From: Ophiothrix spiculata
Lineage: Eukaryota; Echinodermata; Ophiuroidea; Amphilepidida; Ophiotrichidae
Strand: one strand, 5' to 3'
DNA: 39,477 bases
NCBI GenBank assembly: GCA_000969725.1
Contig: JXSR01S032068.1
Under the pieces are notes generated by a model that was not told the DNA's origin, did no database searches, and saw only the letters and a list, made by a program, of their open reading frames with translations. Both the position numbers and the translations under genes were made by a program. Positions 33,401-38,160 of this stretch are shown piece after piece (position 1 is the first letter of the stretch; every line of letters starts with the position of its first letter).

Positions 33401-36400
33401 TAAGCTAGACTTGTTTACTAGAGTATAATGATCAGTGCTCTTGCCTGAAGTGAATACATCGTTAGGCAACATACTAGTTTAATTGGCTGTCAAATCGAGG
33501 CTCTCCCTGCAAATGGTGAACTGTGTCATTGGTCAATACAAACCTTGTGATAACCATTAGGACCCAATCCCATGATGCTTTGCTGTGCAGTGATTTGTTT
33601 CCTTCTTTTCCTGCTCTCTTGTTTGACCTTGTGTAGTTCATCATTGACTTTGGTTAGTTCTTGTTTAGTTGCATTGTGGGCATCGTTGGCTTGGCGTACT
33701 TGATCCTGTACCACTTCAACACTATTTGCCAAGTAGGACTGTGAATGCTGTAAATGGAGACAATATTGAAACTCAGTTACATACATCACCAAAAAAATTA
33801 CCTATATTGCAACAATATTCAACTAATCACAATGATATACCTTCAGTGTTTGAGTGACACAAACAAGGGGAAATTTTTGGATACATGGGAAACCAAAATG
33901 CTTGGAGAAAAACTTCAAGAATGATAATGAAGTGAGAATTGAATTTATGCTCCAGTGAATGTCTGTACCTCAGAAGCTTCGTTGCACCCATTGTTTGCAG
34001 CTAGATATATATACCGTACCATATTTGTTATGTATGTGCACCCCATCATTGTTCTGCTTTGATGTATTGAGCTATCTTCATTCTTACATAATTCTCCTTA
34101 GCTTGAGTTTGTCAAAATACAATTTGAGAACTGTAATCTTTGGAACAATATGAAGGCTGCATGTATTTATCATCTTTCTCATCAATTCTAAGTACAGGTT
34201 CATCAGGCCATGATGATTATTTTTTTATACTAGCCATGATCGGGAAGCCCTCAGTGCAAAATCATTAGCCTGAAATTGCCTGAAATTGGATTGAAACTTA
34301 GAAACCATGCAGGTAGGATATGAGATATGCGCTCGGAACCAAGCCTTACTATGATTGCTTACACGTACAATTTTTACATGTGACTATTTCACTTAGTGAC
34401 ATGAGTTGGAATGATTATAAGCACATGTTACATGCTGGCGAACATTGATATGATATCTTCAACAAGCAAGCAATGTTTATGCCCGTTTGTGACTGCATTG
34501 AATTTTGTAACTTTTAAGGATATATTCTTGGCACATTGAGATATATTTTTGGACTTGCCAAGAGACTATATTAAATTTCATAGATTAATGATGATATCCT
34601 TTATTTTTTATTAATATTATTCAGTTTTGTTCTAGTGCCTGGGTTAATCATTTAAAAAAAAGGAGGACCATATGTGTTGCACGAACACAACCATCACCGT
34701 ATATGCATAATGAAGATATTCTGTAAGATATAGTATGTTCTGAATGCATAATGAAGATATTCTCTAAGATATAGTATGTTCTCATTCATCCAGTAGAAGT
34801 AAATACATGAAGTAAATAAATCTATATCTGGAACTTACTTTGCAATTGTGTAACGTTGCGACCATTACACATATGCATTGTTCTTCAATGGCTTTGGGGA
34901 CATTGCTTGTTTTTCTCGATCATTAATCTTCAGAAACTGCAATTTGTACTGTAAACAAACCTCGCGCTGCTGGGAGAATAACCCAAAAGTGGACCAAGAA
35001 AGGCTGAATTCAATTGAAATAAACTCGTCGTCGTCGTCTTATGAGTCATGACTGACCCGTTGTGACCCTTTTGATGATGTCGTTCCAACTGTGCCGATCT
35101 TGAGCATAACGGTAGGCTGCATTGACAGATAGGCCAGTATATTCTCTAATGCCATCTATCCAGCGGGTTTTCTGCCTGCCTCTTCTGCGATGTCCTTCCA
35201 TCATTCCTTGAACAATTATTTTCTCTAGACAGTCGCCTTCCCTTCTTGAGATATGCCCAAAATATTGAAGTTTGTTGCGAATTATTTTCTGACATAATGG
35301 GGTGTATTCTCCTACTTGGCATCTGACAAATTCATTTGTTTTATGCTCTCTCCAGGAAATTCTCAACATCTTTCTCCAACACCACATTTCGAAGGCTTGG
35401 ATTTTACCTTTGTCTGAATTTTGTAACTTTTAAGGAAATAAACTAAATAACATGAAATCCACTAGCCCCATACTATACGATATGTCATAAGACATACGAT
35501 TTGTCACAAGAGCTTAGATCTGTTTTGAAACTTACTATGAGGTATTCAATGATGAGCTGAGCTAGTTTAAATATTTTGACAAAGTTTGGATCTACTGTTC
35601 TCATGTCGGTTTCATGCTCAATATCACAGTATGTGACATTGTTGACAAAATCTTGCAGCACAGTTGTGTCGTACTCCCGTCTTATTCGGTCAACATCTAC
35701 GGAAGCTGGTAGTAATGAAAAACAGAAGAGAACAATTCAAATTTAAGCTTGTTAAAACACCACCACATAAACAGGAAAATTGGAATATTGGAAAAGAGAC
35801 CGATATTCAGGAAAGCAATCAACTTACACAAATCTTTGAAATAAATGAAACATCTGGAACTTGTGAGTTTACATTCTTTAGGTAAATGGCAGAGGTGGTT
35901 TTCAGGATATCCCACAATGCATTATTCTGATACACTGATTGTACAATATGCTTGCAAATCCAATTCAACTCCTATACTTATGTACAGGTTGCTGAGGTTT
36001 TTGAGGTGTCAGCAATGTGGGTAAACACTGGGCTAGTGTGAAAAGAAACACATCCCTAGAAAGATATGAATGAGTACTATTCAATGGAATTCTCAAATTC
36101 CTACTAGCCCCTTGCCCAGAAAACCATTATTGCCTATTATATATCAGTGTATCAGAATAATGCATTGTGGGATATCCTGAAACCCACCTCTGGGTAAATG
36201 GTTGAAAGTTGGCCACACAGTCAGACCGAGCATTGGACTTGTAATCCGGAGATTGCTGGTTCAAATCCCAGCGCTGTTGCTAAAGCTAAAAAAATAACCT
36301 CCCAATAATAAAATTTTGTTGACTATCCTCAAGTCAGAATCTCAGGTCCGTTCAAAAGAAGTTTAAGAGTTAGACCAGGTTTAAAGTTAGAACTGGATTA

Positions 36401-37790
36401 AGTGAAATGTTGTATCACATTCCCCTTGACCAATATTGGAGTATTTTGTGTTATTTGTAAGAGTTATAGTGTTATTGTTGCAGTTGAAAAGTGCTACAAA
36501 AGGTCCTTTTACGGCAGTTGTAAATTTGTCTTAGACCCGGTCTAACTTTAAAGCTCTTAAACCTCTTTTGTGCATATGGACCTATGGTTTAAAATCTGAT
36601 AGGATGAAGGTTAAACCTGTATGTGTAACTAATTATGGCAATTTATGCTTGTAAAACTTGGTGAAATGTATAAAAATGTCTACCCTGCCGACTAACCAAA
36701 TGTACACTTTGTACAATTTCACAAGTGGAGGTTACATTCTTGTACACACTGGTTGCATTCTGATTTTCATTTCTCAATAGCAACAATACATTTAAGAACG
36801 AGGGATCTCAACTACAATTCGTGAATGCGTACTCAATAGTCTTGAGCGTAGATGCGAACAAAACAACTTTGGAAATATACGCTTGTGTCTGAGACAATTG
36901 TGTATTTGCTACAGACATGCGTTAACTTAAATCAAACAAATGCAGTTCTTACAATGTGCCACATTAGAAAATTGTAGGGTACATTGCAAAATGTGCCCTT
37001 TTTAAGGGTATTTCTTATGTATTTCATTGTTTTTTGAGACAGTCAAAGTGCCAATCAGTACTTGCAAGCACCAAATTTGGTGCGTACAGTAGGCCTTCTA
37101 GCTGAGAAGCACTTATTTAGAGTTCTAATAGTACATGTATTACCACTATTTGAACACCCAATATCATACGGTAGGTACAGCAGGTGTTTACAATGGAAAT
37201 GATGCATACTTCAGAAAATCTTAAATGTCCTGATTGATTCTTTAACATTACCATCTTGACCAAACAACACATTCTGTCCCTTCAAGTGGTTAATCAAGTG
37301 TGATAAACAACCTCACGCATGCAATTGGTGTTTATAGCACTGAGAACAAAAAACTTGCCATGAATACAATCTAAGAAATCATTATCAAAGGGAAATAACA
37401 ATAATTTATCTTTGACTTATGCAATATCTTTACAGCTCAAGCAATATCTTGACAATTAATTAGGCAGTTTCAGAACACATTTTTTTATTCTACACTGTAT
37501 GACATCAATGTGGATCAAGAAATACAAATGAACTTAGATTACAGTTCTGTAAGTGATCTGGCAATTCAAAATAAAGAAAAACATACATGGAGACAACAAC
37601 TAAATAGCTTACCCAATCTTCTCCAATCAACTCGCTCCTGCCTGCTGCGGAAAAGACCTCCAGGGCCACCATTGGCTGTGGGGCCTCCCTGCTGACGTGG
37701 GCTACCCGTAGGAACATAACCATTACTGTATACTTCTTGGCCCCTAGATGTTCTTGGGGTTCCACCCCCGTAATAGGATCCATGCATCAT
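6131..37790 (-). CDS. DZIP1: DZIP1/DZIP1L (iguana) orthologue, 14-exon model
   Basis: Fourteen exons join in one frame (782 codons, no internal stop), all bounded by GT and AG. Recognition rests on VDWRRLASVDVDRI near residue 54, CPYCDKAFIHATYLQSHLQR at 185-204 (C2H2 finger C185, C188, H201, H206), MEKMQNMFMKELKEM in exon 6, the helical LHGILAESLSKKGVPEGAKG segment across exons 11-12, and acidic C-terminal clusters with SEWDSDDISEL. Vertebrate DZIP1 and DZIP1L have this order and a similar length (about 770-870 residues). The family works at basal bodies, centriolar satellites and the transition zone in ciliogenesis and Hedgehog/GLI signalling; that role here is inferred by homology. An invertebrate is expected to have one gene predating the DZIP1/DZIP1L split. 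The start is the first of two tandem ATGs, with an in-frame TAG four codons upstream. The stop codon lies outside the 14 confident exons. Confidence 0.94.
6630..7104. mobile_element. hAT-like non-autonomous element, 475 bp
   Basis: Starts CAGGCCTTATCAAATAGTGG and ends ATTGAGAACCCCTG, hAT-style CAG...CTG ends with a GTGGCCCG subterminal motif. The flanks are ATGTATTG (left) and GTGTATTG (right), an 8-bp target duplication with one mismatch. No transposase was found. Confidence 0.8.
7144..7163. repeat. duplicate of the empty insertion site
   Basis: ACTAACAATTATTTTATGAG occurs intact here. The same 20 bases flank the 7225-8748 element: ACTAAC+AATT on the left and AATT+ATTTTATGAG on the right. 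This copy shows what the site looked like before insertion. Confidence 0.8.
7700..8000 (+). repeat. interspersed repeat, copy 1
   Basis: Shares a 300-bp segment with 21022-21330 in inverse orientation. Both can be read as containing SIHFxKGIFTRNMM, and both end with a small CTTCTGAATGGG...CCCATTCAGATG hairpin. The frames are broken, so this is a repeat rather than a gene. Confidence 0.7.
8390..8455. repeat. end of a repeat related to the window's left edge
   Basis: GCGGCACATACCCACCAATT then TAATTTGAGTACCCC resembles 180-230. It is nested in the 1.5-kb element. Confidence 0.45.
9647..9866 (-). CDS. DZIP1: DZIP1 exon 13 (Ser/Pro-rich tail)
   Basis: Encodes residues 589-661 plus two bases. The acceptor is AATTTCAG|TA and the donor AGAGT|GTAAGT, phase 2. 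It is rich in Ser, Arg and Pro (ASRPSSSQSRPRSRQSALEP) and ends DPIYDVPPRRPVSKAR. YDVPPR resembles a Tyr-phosphorylation or SH3-ligand motif; that reading is inference. The phase-2 donor is required by the phase of exon 14 and is also the better consensus. Confidence 0.9.
9867..10983. other. DZIP1: DZIP1 intron 12
   Basis: A 1117-bp phase-1 intron. Half of it is the TTAA-flanked MITE at 10150-10711; nothing else was recognised. Confidence 0.8.
10150..10711. mobile_element. piggyBac-like MITE flanked by TTAA
   Basis: The ends are GGGGTTTTCTCA and its complement TGAGAAAACCCC, each directly abutting TTAA. An exact TTAA duplication is the piggyBac-superfamily signature. There is no transposase, so it is non-autonomous. 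TIRs of only 12 bp and 562 bp of length fit a MITE. Confidence 0.8.
10984..11161 (-). CDS. DZIP1: DZIP1 exon 12 (conserved helical segment)
   Basis: Encodes residues 530-588 plus one base. The acceptor is CCCCAG|GGT and the donor TCAG|GTAGAA, phase 1. It reads GAKGISTQSLDNKMKLLKQE, then RQSLARRHPKFYDIRSRWKE, then a basic Lys/Gly stretch. It matches the vertebrate region where GIRGI precedes a helix ending in an IQLIRKHLE-like motif. Confidence 0.92.
11162..11915. other. DZIP1: DZIP1 intron 11
   Basis: A 754-bp phase-0 intron. It holds the hAT-like MITE at 11346-11541; the plus-strand ORFs at 11591-12022 are shadows over intron and exon 11. Confidence 0.8.
11346..11541. mobile_element. hAT-like MITE, 196 bp, perfect 8-bp TSD
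   Basis: Ends are CAGGCTTTCTCAA and TTGAGAAGGCCTG, flanked by ATCTAAAG on both sides. Its right part has GGCCCGCGGGCC, typical of hAT non-autonomous elements. A 31-bp internal stretch recurs at 4790-4820. Confidence 0.88.
11916..12007 (-). CDS. DZIP1: DZIP1 exon 11 (conserved helical segment)
   Basis: Encodes residues 499-529. The acceptor is TTATCAG|AT and the donor GAG|GTAAGA; phase 1 in, phase 0 out. DTQQQRKLVEGMRESLHGIL followed by AESLSKKGVPE corresponds to the family segment with LERSLEEKLETLGV. It lies across the large intron 10 (6.8 kb) from exon 10. Confidence 0.92.
12036..12758. mobile_element. GGTCACATAA-ended element, copy 1
   Basis: The left end TGGTCACATAACTTTGCGG and right end GGTTATGTGACCA are inverted. 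A related element at 38161-38442 shares these ends and the GACCGGT/CGGTGG interior motifs. It starts 29 bp from the exon 11 acceptor. At 723 bp it may itself contain another insertion. Confidence 0.6.
13361..13412. repeat. short tandem duplication
   Basis: Two copies of GGTTCTGC(G/A)G(C/T)AACCTCTAGGG about 32 bp apart, immediately before the palindrome cluster. Confidence 0.7.
13427..13818. mobile_element. tandem pair of palindromic MITEs plus a partial third end
   Basis: Two palindromes (13427-13575 and 13670-13818) have arms TTCAGAGTC then GATATGCATCGATC, around a central region with CACGC and ATGCATAAGGAATA. Between them are a solitary right end (13608-13640) and two direct copies of ATTCAACCCACATATGCATG. 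Terminal bases resemble the family at 14858-14996. Confidence 0.8.
13911..13984 (-). repeat. tRNA-derived SINE head
   Basis: On the minus strand, an A-box-like TTAGCTCAAATGG and a B-box GAGTTCAAATCC are spaced as in a tRNA, around GGCGCTTGCTTCGGTGTGG. The acceptor stem does not pair, so it is a SINE or tRNA pseudogene, not a functional tRNA. Confidence 0.65.
14345..14518 (+). pseudogene. unidentified coding-like relic
   Basis: One frame without an ATG reads SREFISPNNEDSLKSIFQAT, then TRQVRPLKKELSQLTLLSSY and TIWNARQNAFWENFPYIKC, then a stop; a stop also precedes it directly. The composition looks like real protein. I recognise no family. It is probably a fragment of a transposon gene or retrocopy. 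Confidence 0.3.
14858..14996. mobile_element. palindromic MITE, 139 bp
   Basis: Starts TGGTGCATTCAGAGTCCA and ends GAGTCTGAACGCACCA. The arms also pair through GATTTCATC and CGATACGCAGTCTT, interrupted by small mismatches. Decayed relatives lie at 1332-1424 and 2262-2352. The 166-codon plus-strand ORF over this region ends inside the element and is not supported as a gene. Confidence 0.85.
16911..17260. mobile_element. MITE with TGTTTGTTTGCCCTCCA ends
   Basis: The left part GGCCCC...TTTGTTTGCCCTCCA then CGACCGACC is mirrored by CCGACCGATTTT...TGGAGGGCAAACAAAC and ATAGGCC on the right. It is 350 bp with no ORF. A decayed partial end is visible at 16785-16815. Confidence 0.7.
18517..18684. mobile_element. 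palindromic MITE, 168 bp
   Basis: The arms contain TTTATTGTTTTGCCTGTCAT, exactly mirrored on the right. An inner inverted pair is GGGCGTACATTATTTTGAG / CTCAAACTAATGTATGCC. It lies about 110 bp from the exon 10 donor. Confidence 0.85.
18798..18897 (-). CDS. DZIP1: DZIP1 exon 10 (acidic linker)
   Basis: A 100-nt exon for residues 466-498 plus one base. The acceptor is TTTGTAG|AAA and the donor TCAG|GTAGGT, phase 1. It reads KTPVPKTPSPRPLSPS, then a run of eight Glu, then SETEEEEES. The Glu run is a GAG/GAA microsatellite and may vary in length between individuals. The family has a Glu-rich linker at the same place. Confidence 0.9.
19319..20327. mobile_element. 1.0-kb element with mariner-like ends and long TIRs
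   Basis: Ends are TATACAGGGTGAGTCA on both sides, inverted, with TA at the borders. The similarity continues with gaps for about 170 bp and includes GTACCCAATTT on both arms. The middle may carry a decayed transposase, since one minus-strand frame near 20100 reads EPFTVQQ, but stops intervene and I could not read a domain. Confidence 0.75.
21022..21330 (-). repeat. interspersed repeat, copy 2
   Basis: The reverse complement matches 7700-8000, including the CATCTGAATGGG...CCCATTCAGAAG hairpin and a frame reading SIHFKKGIFTRNMM. The two copies differ by scattered substitutions and indels. Confidence 0.7.
21508..21597 (-). CDS. DZIP1: DZIP1 exon 9 (coiled coil)
   Basis: A 90-nt exon for residues 436-465, phase 0. 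The acceptor is TTTTTTTCAG|AAA, with a strong pyrimidine tract; the donor is CCA|GTAAGT. It reads KNKEIEKTVKEKERQIKELH, then SMLKSLKSKP. This is the last heptad-like stretch before the Pro/Glu-rich linker. Confidence 0.93.
21790..22010 (-). mobile_element. LINE ORF2 C-terminal remnant
   Basis: The minus strand reads SGSDVACNCRTVPQTMQHLQ, then CPVLEQVCTADDLAVYNENA, then QKCIKHWLKHI and a stop. A Cys-x-Cys followed by QTMxHLxxC is the C-terminal motif of many non-LTR retrotransposon proteins. The frame shifts upstream. It ends near the left edge of the truncated LTR. Confidence 0.65.
22221..22238 (+). promoter_or_regulatory. primer binding site for tRNA-Leu
   Basis: TGGTGGCAGCGTTGGGAT starts three bases after the LTR end. 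It is complementary, with one mismatch, to the conserved 3' end (CCCACCGCTGCCA plus CCA) of animal tRNA-Leu species. Confidence 0.7.
22351..22558 (+). repeat. 3' LTR carrying a tRNA-Pro(UGG)-like sequence
   Basis: Starts TGTCACGATTG and ends GGCCTGTTACA (TG...CA), directly after the purine-rich GAGGGAGGGAGTAA. Positions 22404-22466 resemble tRNA-Pro(UGG): TGGTCTA in the D-arm region, CTCGC-TTTGGGT-GCGGG as anticodon arm with TGG at 22431-22433, and GGGTTCGAGTCCC as T-arm and B box. The acceptor stem is not preserved. Confidence 0.75.
22567..23966. mobile_element. 1.4-kb TIR element
   Basis: The left end CTTAAGGACACACACCACTA then AATA is mirrored by TATTTAGTGGTGTGTGCTCT then TAAG on the right (22 of 24 positions). 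Inside, TAAGCTTGAACC at 22769 pairs with GGTTCAAGCTTA at 23671, both next to TCGTATCGG motifs, suggesting a nested element. No transposase was found. Confidence 0.6.
23997..24209 (-). CDS. DZIP1: DZIP1 exon 8 (coiled coil)
   Basis: A 213-nt exon for residues 365-435, phase 0. The acceptor is TTTTTCAG|GTA and the donor AAG|GTGAGT. It begins VSSVKALAGEELKATEKRWK and ends YELQMKELRK, a continuous charged coiled coil. Reading through the donor gives VSSVREQIDRLKSTHH and a stop. That stretch repeats the exon's own REQIDRLK with synonymous changes (see findings). Confidence 0.93.
24384..24546. mobile_element. small MITE with ATTAAA flanks
   Basis: CAGGTGTGTGAGAG at the left and CTCTCACACCCCTG at the right, flanked by ATTAAA on both sides. 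The interior is made of repeated AGCTGAAA-like words. The CAG...CTG ends suggest a hAT relative, although the exact flanking repeat is 6 bp rather than 8. Confidence 0.7.
24896..25133 (+). mobile_element. tRNA-derived SINE, 5' part
   Basis: Starts with a tRNA-Met(CAT)-like segment: AGCTCGTGTGGTCTATCGG, the anticodon-loop word CTCATAA, and the B box GTGTTCGAGCCCC. Then comes a body with CCTTAGGCAAGGCATTTAG. The element is interrupted at 25134 and resumes at 25656. Confidence 0.65.
25134..25655. mobile_element. foldback element inserted in a SINE, 522 bp
   Basis: Both ends read AATTGAATACGC(C/T)AGAATA then GAACATCCCAACTCC, inverted. The arms are more than 200 bp long and continue through AGCATTTCCATGTC and GTCACATTTGACCTTGT, separated by a short spacer. 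A third copy of GAACATCCCAACTCC occurs at 25421, in the spacer. There is no ORF. Confidence 0.8.
25656..25735 (+). mobile_element. SINE 3' part
   Basis: AAGCGCTTTGACCCAATG and AGGCGCTATATAAGTGGG, followed by an ATT-rich tail. This resembles the 3' body and simple-repeat tail of tRNA-derived SINEs. Its position right after the foldback element suggests it belongs with 24896-25133. Confidence 0.5.
25939..26021. repeat. two poly-G tracts
   Basis: A run of G with one interruption near 25940-25961 and a shorter one near 26011-26020, inside intron 7. Runs like these can form G-quadruplexes on the plus strand (C-runs in the pre-mRNA). Confidence 0.7.
26500..26910 (+). pseudogene. LINE reverse-transcriptase C-terminal relic (CR1/L2/Jockey-like)
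   Basis: Two fragments in register: LTEILENLVHAFVTPRLDYC, a stop, then KMKQIQNLVARLVTGAKYHH, a HILKKIQWILMKTGITFKFL stretch and SLNNILAPSYL. The VHAFVTxRLDYCN, QNLxARLVT, HxxPxLxxLHWLPV-like and LAPxYL motif order is characteristic of non-LTR retrotransposon polymerases after the catalytic domain. Stops and lost residues show it is dead. Confidence 0.85.
27102..27217 (-). CDS. DZIP1: DZIP1 exon 7 (coiled coil)
   Basis: Encodes residues 326-364 as GKQSNLGRLQDEDELAEYKD, then TIRKQQKENDKIKKQLVKE. The acceptor is TTGTGTAG|GT, and phase 1 in becomes phase 0 out. The donor GAG|GTCAGA is non-optimal. The frame with exons 6 and 8 makes the assignment secure. Confidence 0.88.
27218..29139. other. DZIP1: DZIP1 intron 6
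   Basis: A 1922-bp phase-1 intron, two-thirds of which is the long-TIR element at 27547-28832. Nothing else was recognised. Confidence 0.8.
27547..28832. mobile_element. 1.3-kb element with about 220-bp TIRs, mariner-like ends
   Basis: Both ends read TATACAGGGTGTCCCAATAA and then ACATTGTGCATGG. The arms stay similar for about 217 bp, up to CTTCTGCACAATG and GGTTAAGC. TA lies at the borders. The 850-bp centre has no transposase frame, so this is a non-autonomous, hairpin-forming element. Confidence 0.85.
29140..29245 (-). CDS. DZIP1: DZIP1 exon 6 (coiled coil)
   Basis: A 106-nt exon for residues 291-325 plus one base. The acceptor is TTCCACAG|TCT and the donor TATG|GTATGT, phase 1. It contains MEKMQNMFMKELKEM, closely matching the DZIP1 family motif MEKVKEMFMKEFKEL. 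The split codon is G|GT (Gly326). Confidence 0.94.
29246..30199. other. DZIP1: DZIP1 intron 5
   Basis: A 954-bp phase-0 intron containing a tandem duplication (29483-29752) separated by poly-A/poly-T. Nothing else was seen. Confidence 0.75.
29483..29752. repeat. imperfect tandem duplication, unit about 140 bp
   Basis: AATAAATACAAC...TTAATACTCACAAAATG recurs at about 29492 and 29632, followed in each copy by GACATGAA(A/G) and ATGAAACTT...TTCAAGG. A run of about 16 A lies between the copies. Confidence 0.7.
30200..30292 (-). CDS. DZIP1: DZIP1 exon 5 (coiled coil)
   Basis: A 93-nt exon for residues 260-290, phase 0 on both sides. The acceptor is ATGACAG|CTT and the donor AAG|GTGAGC. It reads LAQSKTEFSRHEEDSRQQIE then RWKHEQLNMQK, a heptad-like charged helix. 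It aligns with the family segment ending in RWKEEEKEK. Confidence 0.92.
30470..30519 (-). repeat. tRNA-derived SINE fragment, interrupted
   Basis: The minus strand has GGGGTTTGAATCCCAGG, a tRNA T-arm/B-box. The upstream part (GGTATTGGACCAGG) appears to continue across the MITE at 30689-30725. Confidence 0.45.
30520..30688. mobile_element. palindromic MITE, 169 bp
   Basis: GGGGCCCGATTTCACTGACA...GAAATCGGCCCC ends. The arms continue through TTTAGCGATGG and ATCGCTAACTCCAAAAATGA on both sides, giving a near-perfect hairpin. Confidence 0.85.
32197..32336. mobile_element. hairpin-forming repeat
   Basis: CGAGGGT(C/T)GA...GCCGTATCTGCAG...AAGAAA at the left pairs with TTTCTTTCTGCAGATAC...TCAACCCTCG at the right, with mismatches. 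Length is about 140 bp. A minus-strand ORF over it is not supported as coding. Confidence 0.55.
32460..32684 (-). CDS. DZIP1: DZIP1 exon 4 (C2H2 zinc finger)
   Basis: Encodes residues 185-259, phase 0. The acceptor is TTCTTGCAG|TGC and the donor AAG|GTAACA. The exon opens with the zinc finger C-X2-C-X12-H-X4-H, and the finger boundary coincides with the intron. It continues as a charged coiled coil rich in E, R and K (IEDVEARKENERLEKEIE). The single finger is the diagnostic feature of the family. Confidence 0.97.
32685..33543. other. DZIP1: DZIP1 intron 3
   Basis: An 859-bp phase-0 intron. The middle (33140-33260) has a tRNA-SINE flavour (GGGGAGCGGTGTTGCC), but no intact A and B boxes. Nothing firmer was seen. 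Confidence 0.6.
33544..33747 (-). CDS. DZIP1: DZIP1 exon 3 (end of N-domain, coiled coil)
   Basis: Encodes residues 117-184, phase 0 on both sides. The acceptor is TTTACAG|CAT. It starts HSQSYLANSVEVVQDQ and runs into a basic coiled-coil stretch, KQESRKRRKQITAQQ, just before the zinc finger, as in vertebrate DZIP1. The donor AAG|GTTTGT is weaker than the other donors of this gene. Confidence 0.95.
34703..34782. repeat. 41-bp tandem duplication
   Basis: Two head-to-tail copies starting ATGCATAATGAAGATATTCT and ending ATATAGTATGTTCT, differing at one base (CTGTAAG/CTCTAAG). The low divergence suggests a recent event. Confidence 0.85.
35026..35440 (-). pseudogene. 5'-truncated LINE, C-terminal end of the polymerase
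   Basis: An open minus-strand frame reads KIQAFEMWCWRKMLRISWRE, then HKTNEFV, KLQYFGHISRREGDCLEKII, QGMMEGHRRRGRQKTRWIDG and IREYTGLSVNAAYRYAQDRH. This is the typical C-terminus of a CR1/Ingi-like 'endonuclease-reverse transcriptase'. The 3' end is a (TCG)n tail at 35025-35038. GAAATAAACT occurs at 35016-35025 and 35435-35444, a possible target duplication. The frame is intact to its stop, so it is fairly young. Confidence 0.88.
35536..35705 (-). CDS. DZIP1: DZIP1 exon 2 (N-terminal domain)
   Basis: Encodes residues 60-116 and has no long ORF of its own. The acceptor is ACCAG|CT and the donor ATA|GTAAGT. Readable motifs are SVDVDRIRREYDTTVLQDF and VKIFKLAQLIIEYLI, the helical core of the Dzip N-terminal domain. 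It ends at a codon boundary and joins HSQSYLANS in exon 3, matching the family's IEYLLHSQ motif. Confidence 0.95.
35890..36192. mobile_element. TIR element with 9-bp target duplication
   Basis: Starts CAGAGGTGG and ends CCACCTCTG. The arms are about 50 bp and nearly perfect through CAGGATATCCCACAATGCAT. GGTAAATGG flanks both sides exactly (35881-35889 and 36193-36201). Length is 303 bp without an ORF. A 9-bp duplication suggests a Mutator-like element; the CAG ends would also suit hAT. Confidence 0.88.
36209..36281 (+). repeat. tRNA-Thr(UGU)-like SINE head or pseudogene
   Basis: GCATTGGACTTGTAATCC gives an anticodon arm with the TGT loop word CTTGTAA. GCTGGTTCAAATCCCAGC is a perfect T-arm with B box. 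The D-arm and acceptor stem do not pair well. No typical SINE tail was identified. Confidence 0.6.
36343..36584. mobile_element. MITE with CAGGTCC ends, 242 bp
   Basis: CAGGTCCGTTCAAAAGAAGT then TTAAGAG is mirrored by CTCTTAAACCTCTTTTGTGC and ATATGGACCT. An inner inverted pair GTTAGACCAGGTTTAAAG / CGGTCTAACTTTAAAG continues the stem. Confidence 0.75.
36811..36939. mobile_element. decayed copy of palindromic MITE family A
   Basis: ACAATTCGTGAATGCGTACT and AACAACTTTGGAAATATACG then CTTGTGTCTGAGACAA match the reverse complement of 3775-3922 with scattered changes. Confidence 0.65.
37613..37790 (-). CDS. DZIP1: DZIP1 exon 1 (coding start)
   Basis: Encodes residues 1-59 plus one base. It begins MMHGSYYGGG, then a Gly/Ser/Arg-rich low-complexity stretch, then QERVDWRRL, the family's conserved entry to the N-terminal domain. 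The donor is GG|GTAAGC, phase 1. The split codon G|CT joins exon 2 as Ala, giving RRLASVDVD, which matches the family. An in-frame TAG shortly upstream supports this start. Confidence 0.93.
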
Positions 37791-37805
37791 TTGTAGCTAT
37801 TTTAA
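37791..37805 (-). promoter_or_regulatory. possible 5'-UTR splice acceptor before the start codon
   Basis: Reading the minus strand, TTTTGTTTTAAAATAG lies just before CTACAAATGATG. A U-rich tract ending in AG six bases before the first ATG would suit a 5'-UTR intron. If it is used, the first exon and promoter lie further right, in or beyond 37806-39477. No TATA box or other promoter motif was identified. Confidence 0.3.
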
Positions 37806-37828
37806 AACAAAAGAATGATACTATTAGT

Positions 37829-37915
37829 TACCCCCTGTTTGTTCACGCAATACGGAAAGATATCTATGGTTGGGTGCTGTATCACATGAGGCCGAAGGCT
37901 GAATCACTTGGTATA
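37829..37915. repeat. half-copy of the CCCCTGTTTGTTC palindromic MITE
   Basis: GTTACCCCCTGTTTGTTCA then CGCAATACGGAAAGATAT, ending GAGGCCGAAGGCTGAATCAC. It matches the left half of 3380-3515 and lies about 40 bp upstream of the DZIP1 start codon. Confidence 0.75.
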
Positions 37916-38160
37916 AGCATGGATTTTATTATTGCAGAATTTGATCTCAAATTTACCTAAATTGCCTTCATAAAACTAAAAGTCAACCAAGTAATACGCA
38001 TTTGCCAAACAGGTAATTGTATTGCATGGTTTGATGCATTGCAAAACATGGGTTTTTTTAACCAATAAAGACTACCTTCATATGTTTTAATATGCACATG
38101 TTCTATATGCTGCGATCATGCTACAATTTAGTTGATCATAAATACTGAACCAGTTTAACA

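Larger units (their letters stand above)
33748..35535. other. DZIP1: DZIP1 intron 2
   Basis: A 1788-bp phase-0 intron with a 41-bp tandem duplication (34703-34782) and a LINE remnant (35026-35440). No feature was seen in 33748-34700. Confidence 0.75.
35706..37612. other. DZIP1: DZIP1 intron 1 (between coding exons 1 and 2)
   Basis: A 1907-bp phase-1 intron with three MITEs (35890-36192, 36343-36584, 36811-36939) and a tRNA-Thr-like segment (36209-36281). Nothing was recognised in 36940-37612. Confidence 0.8.

Noticed and set aside
36209-36281. Functional tRNA-Thr gene
   Set aside because: Perfect T-arm and anticodon arm, but the acceptor stem and D-arm fail to pair; a SINE head or pseudogene is more likely.
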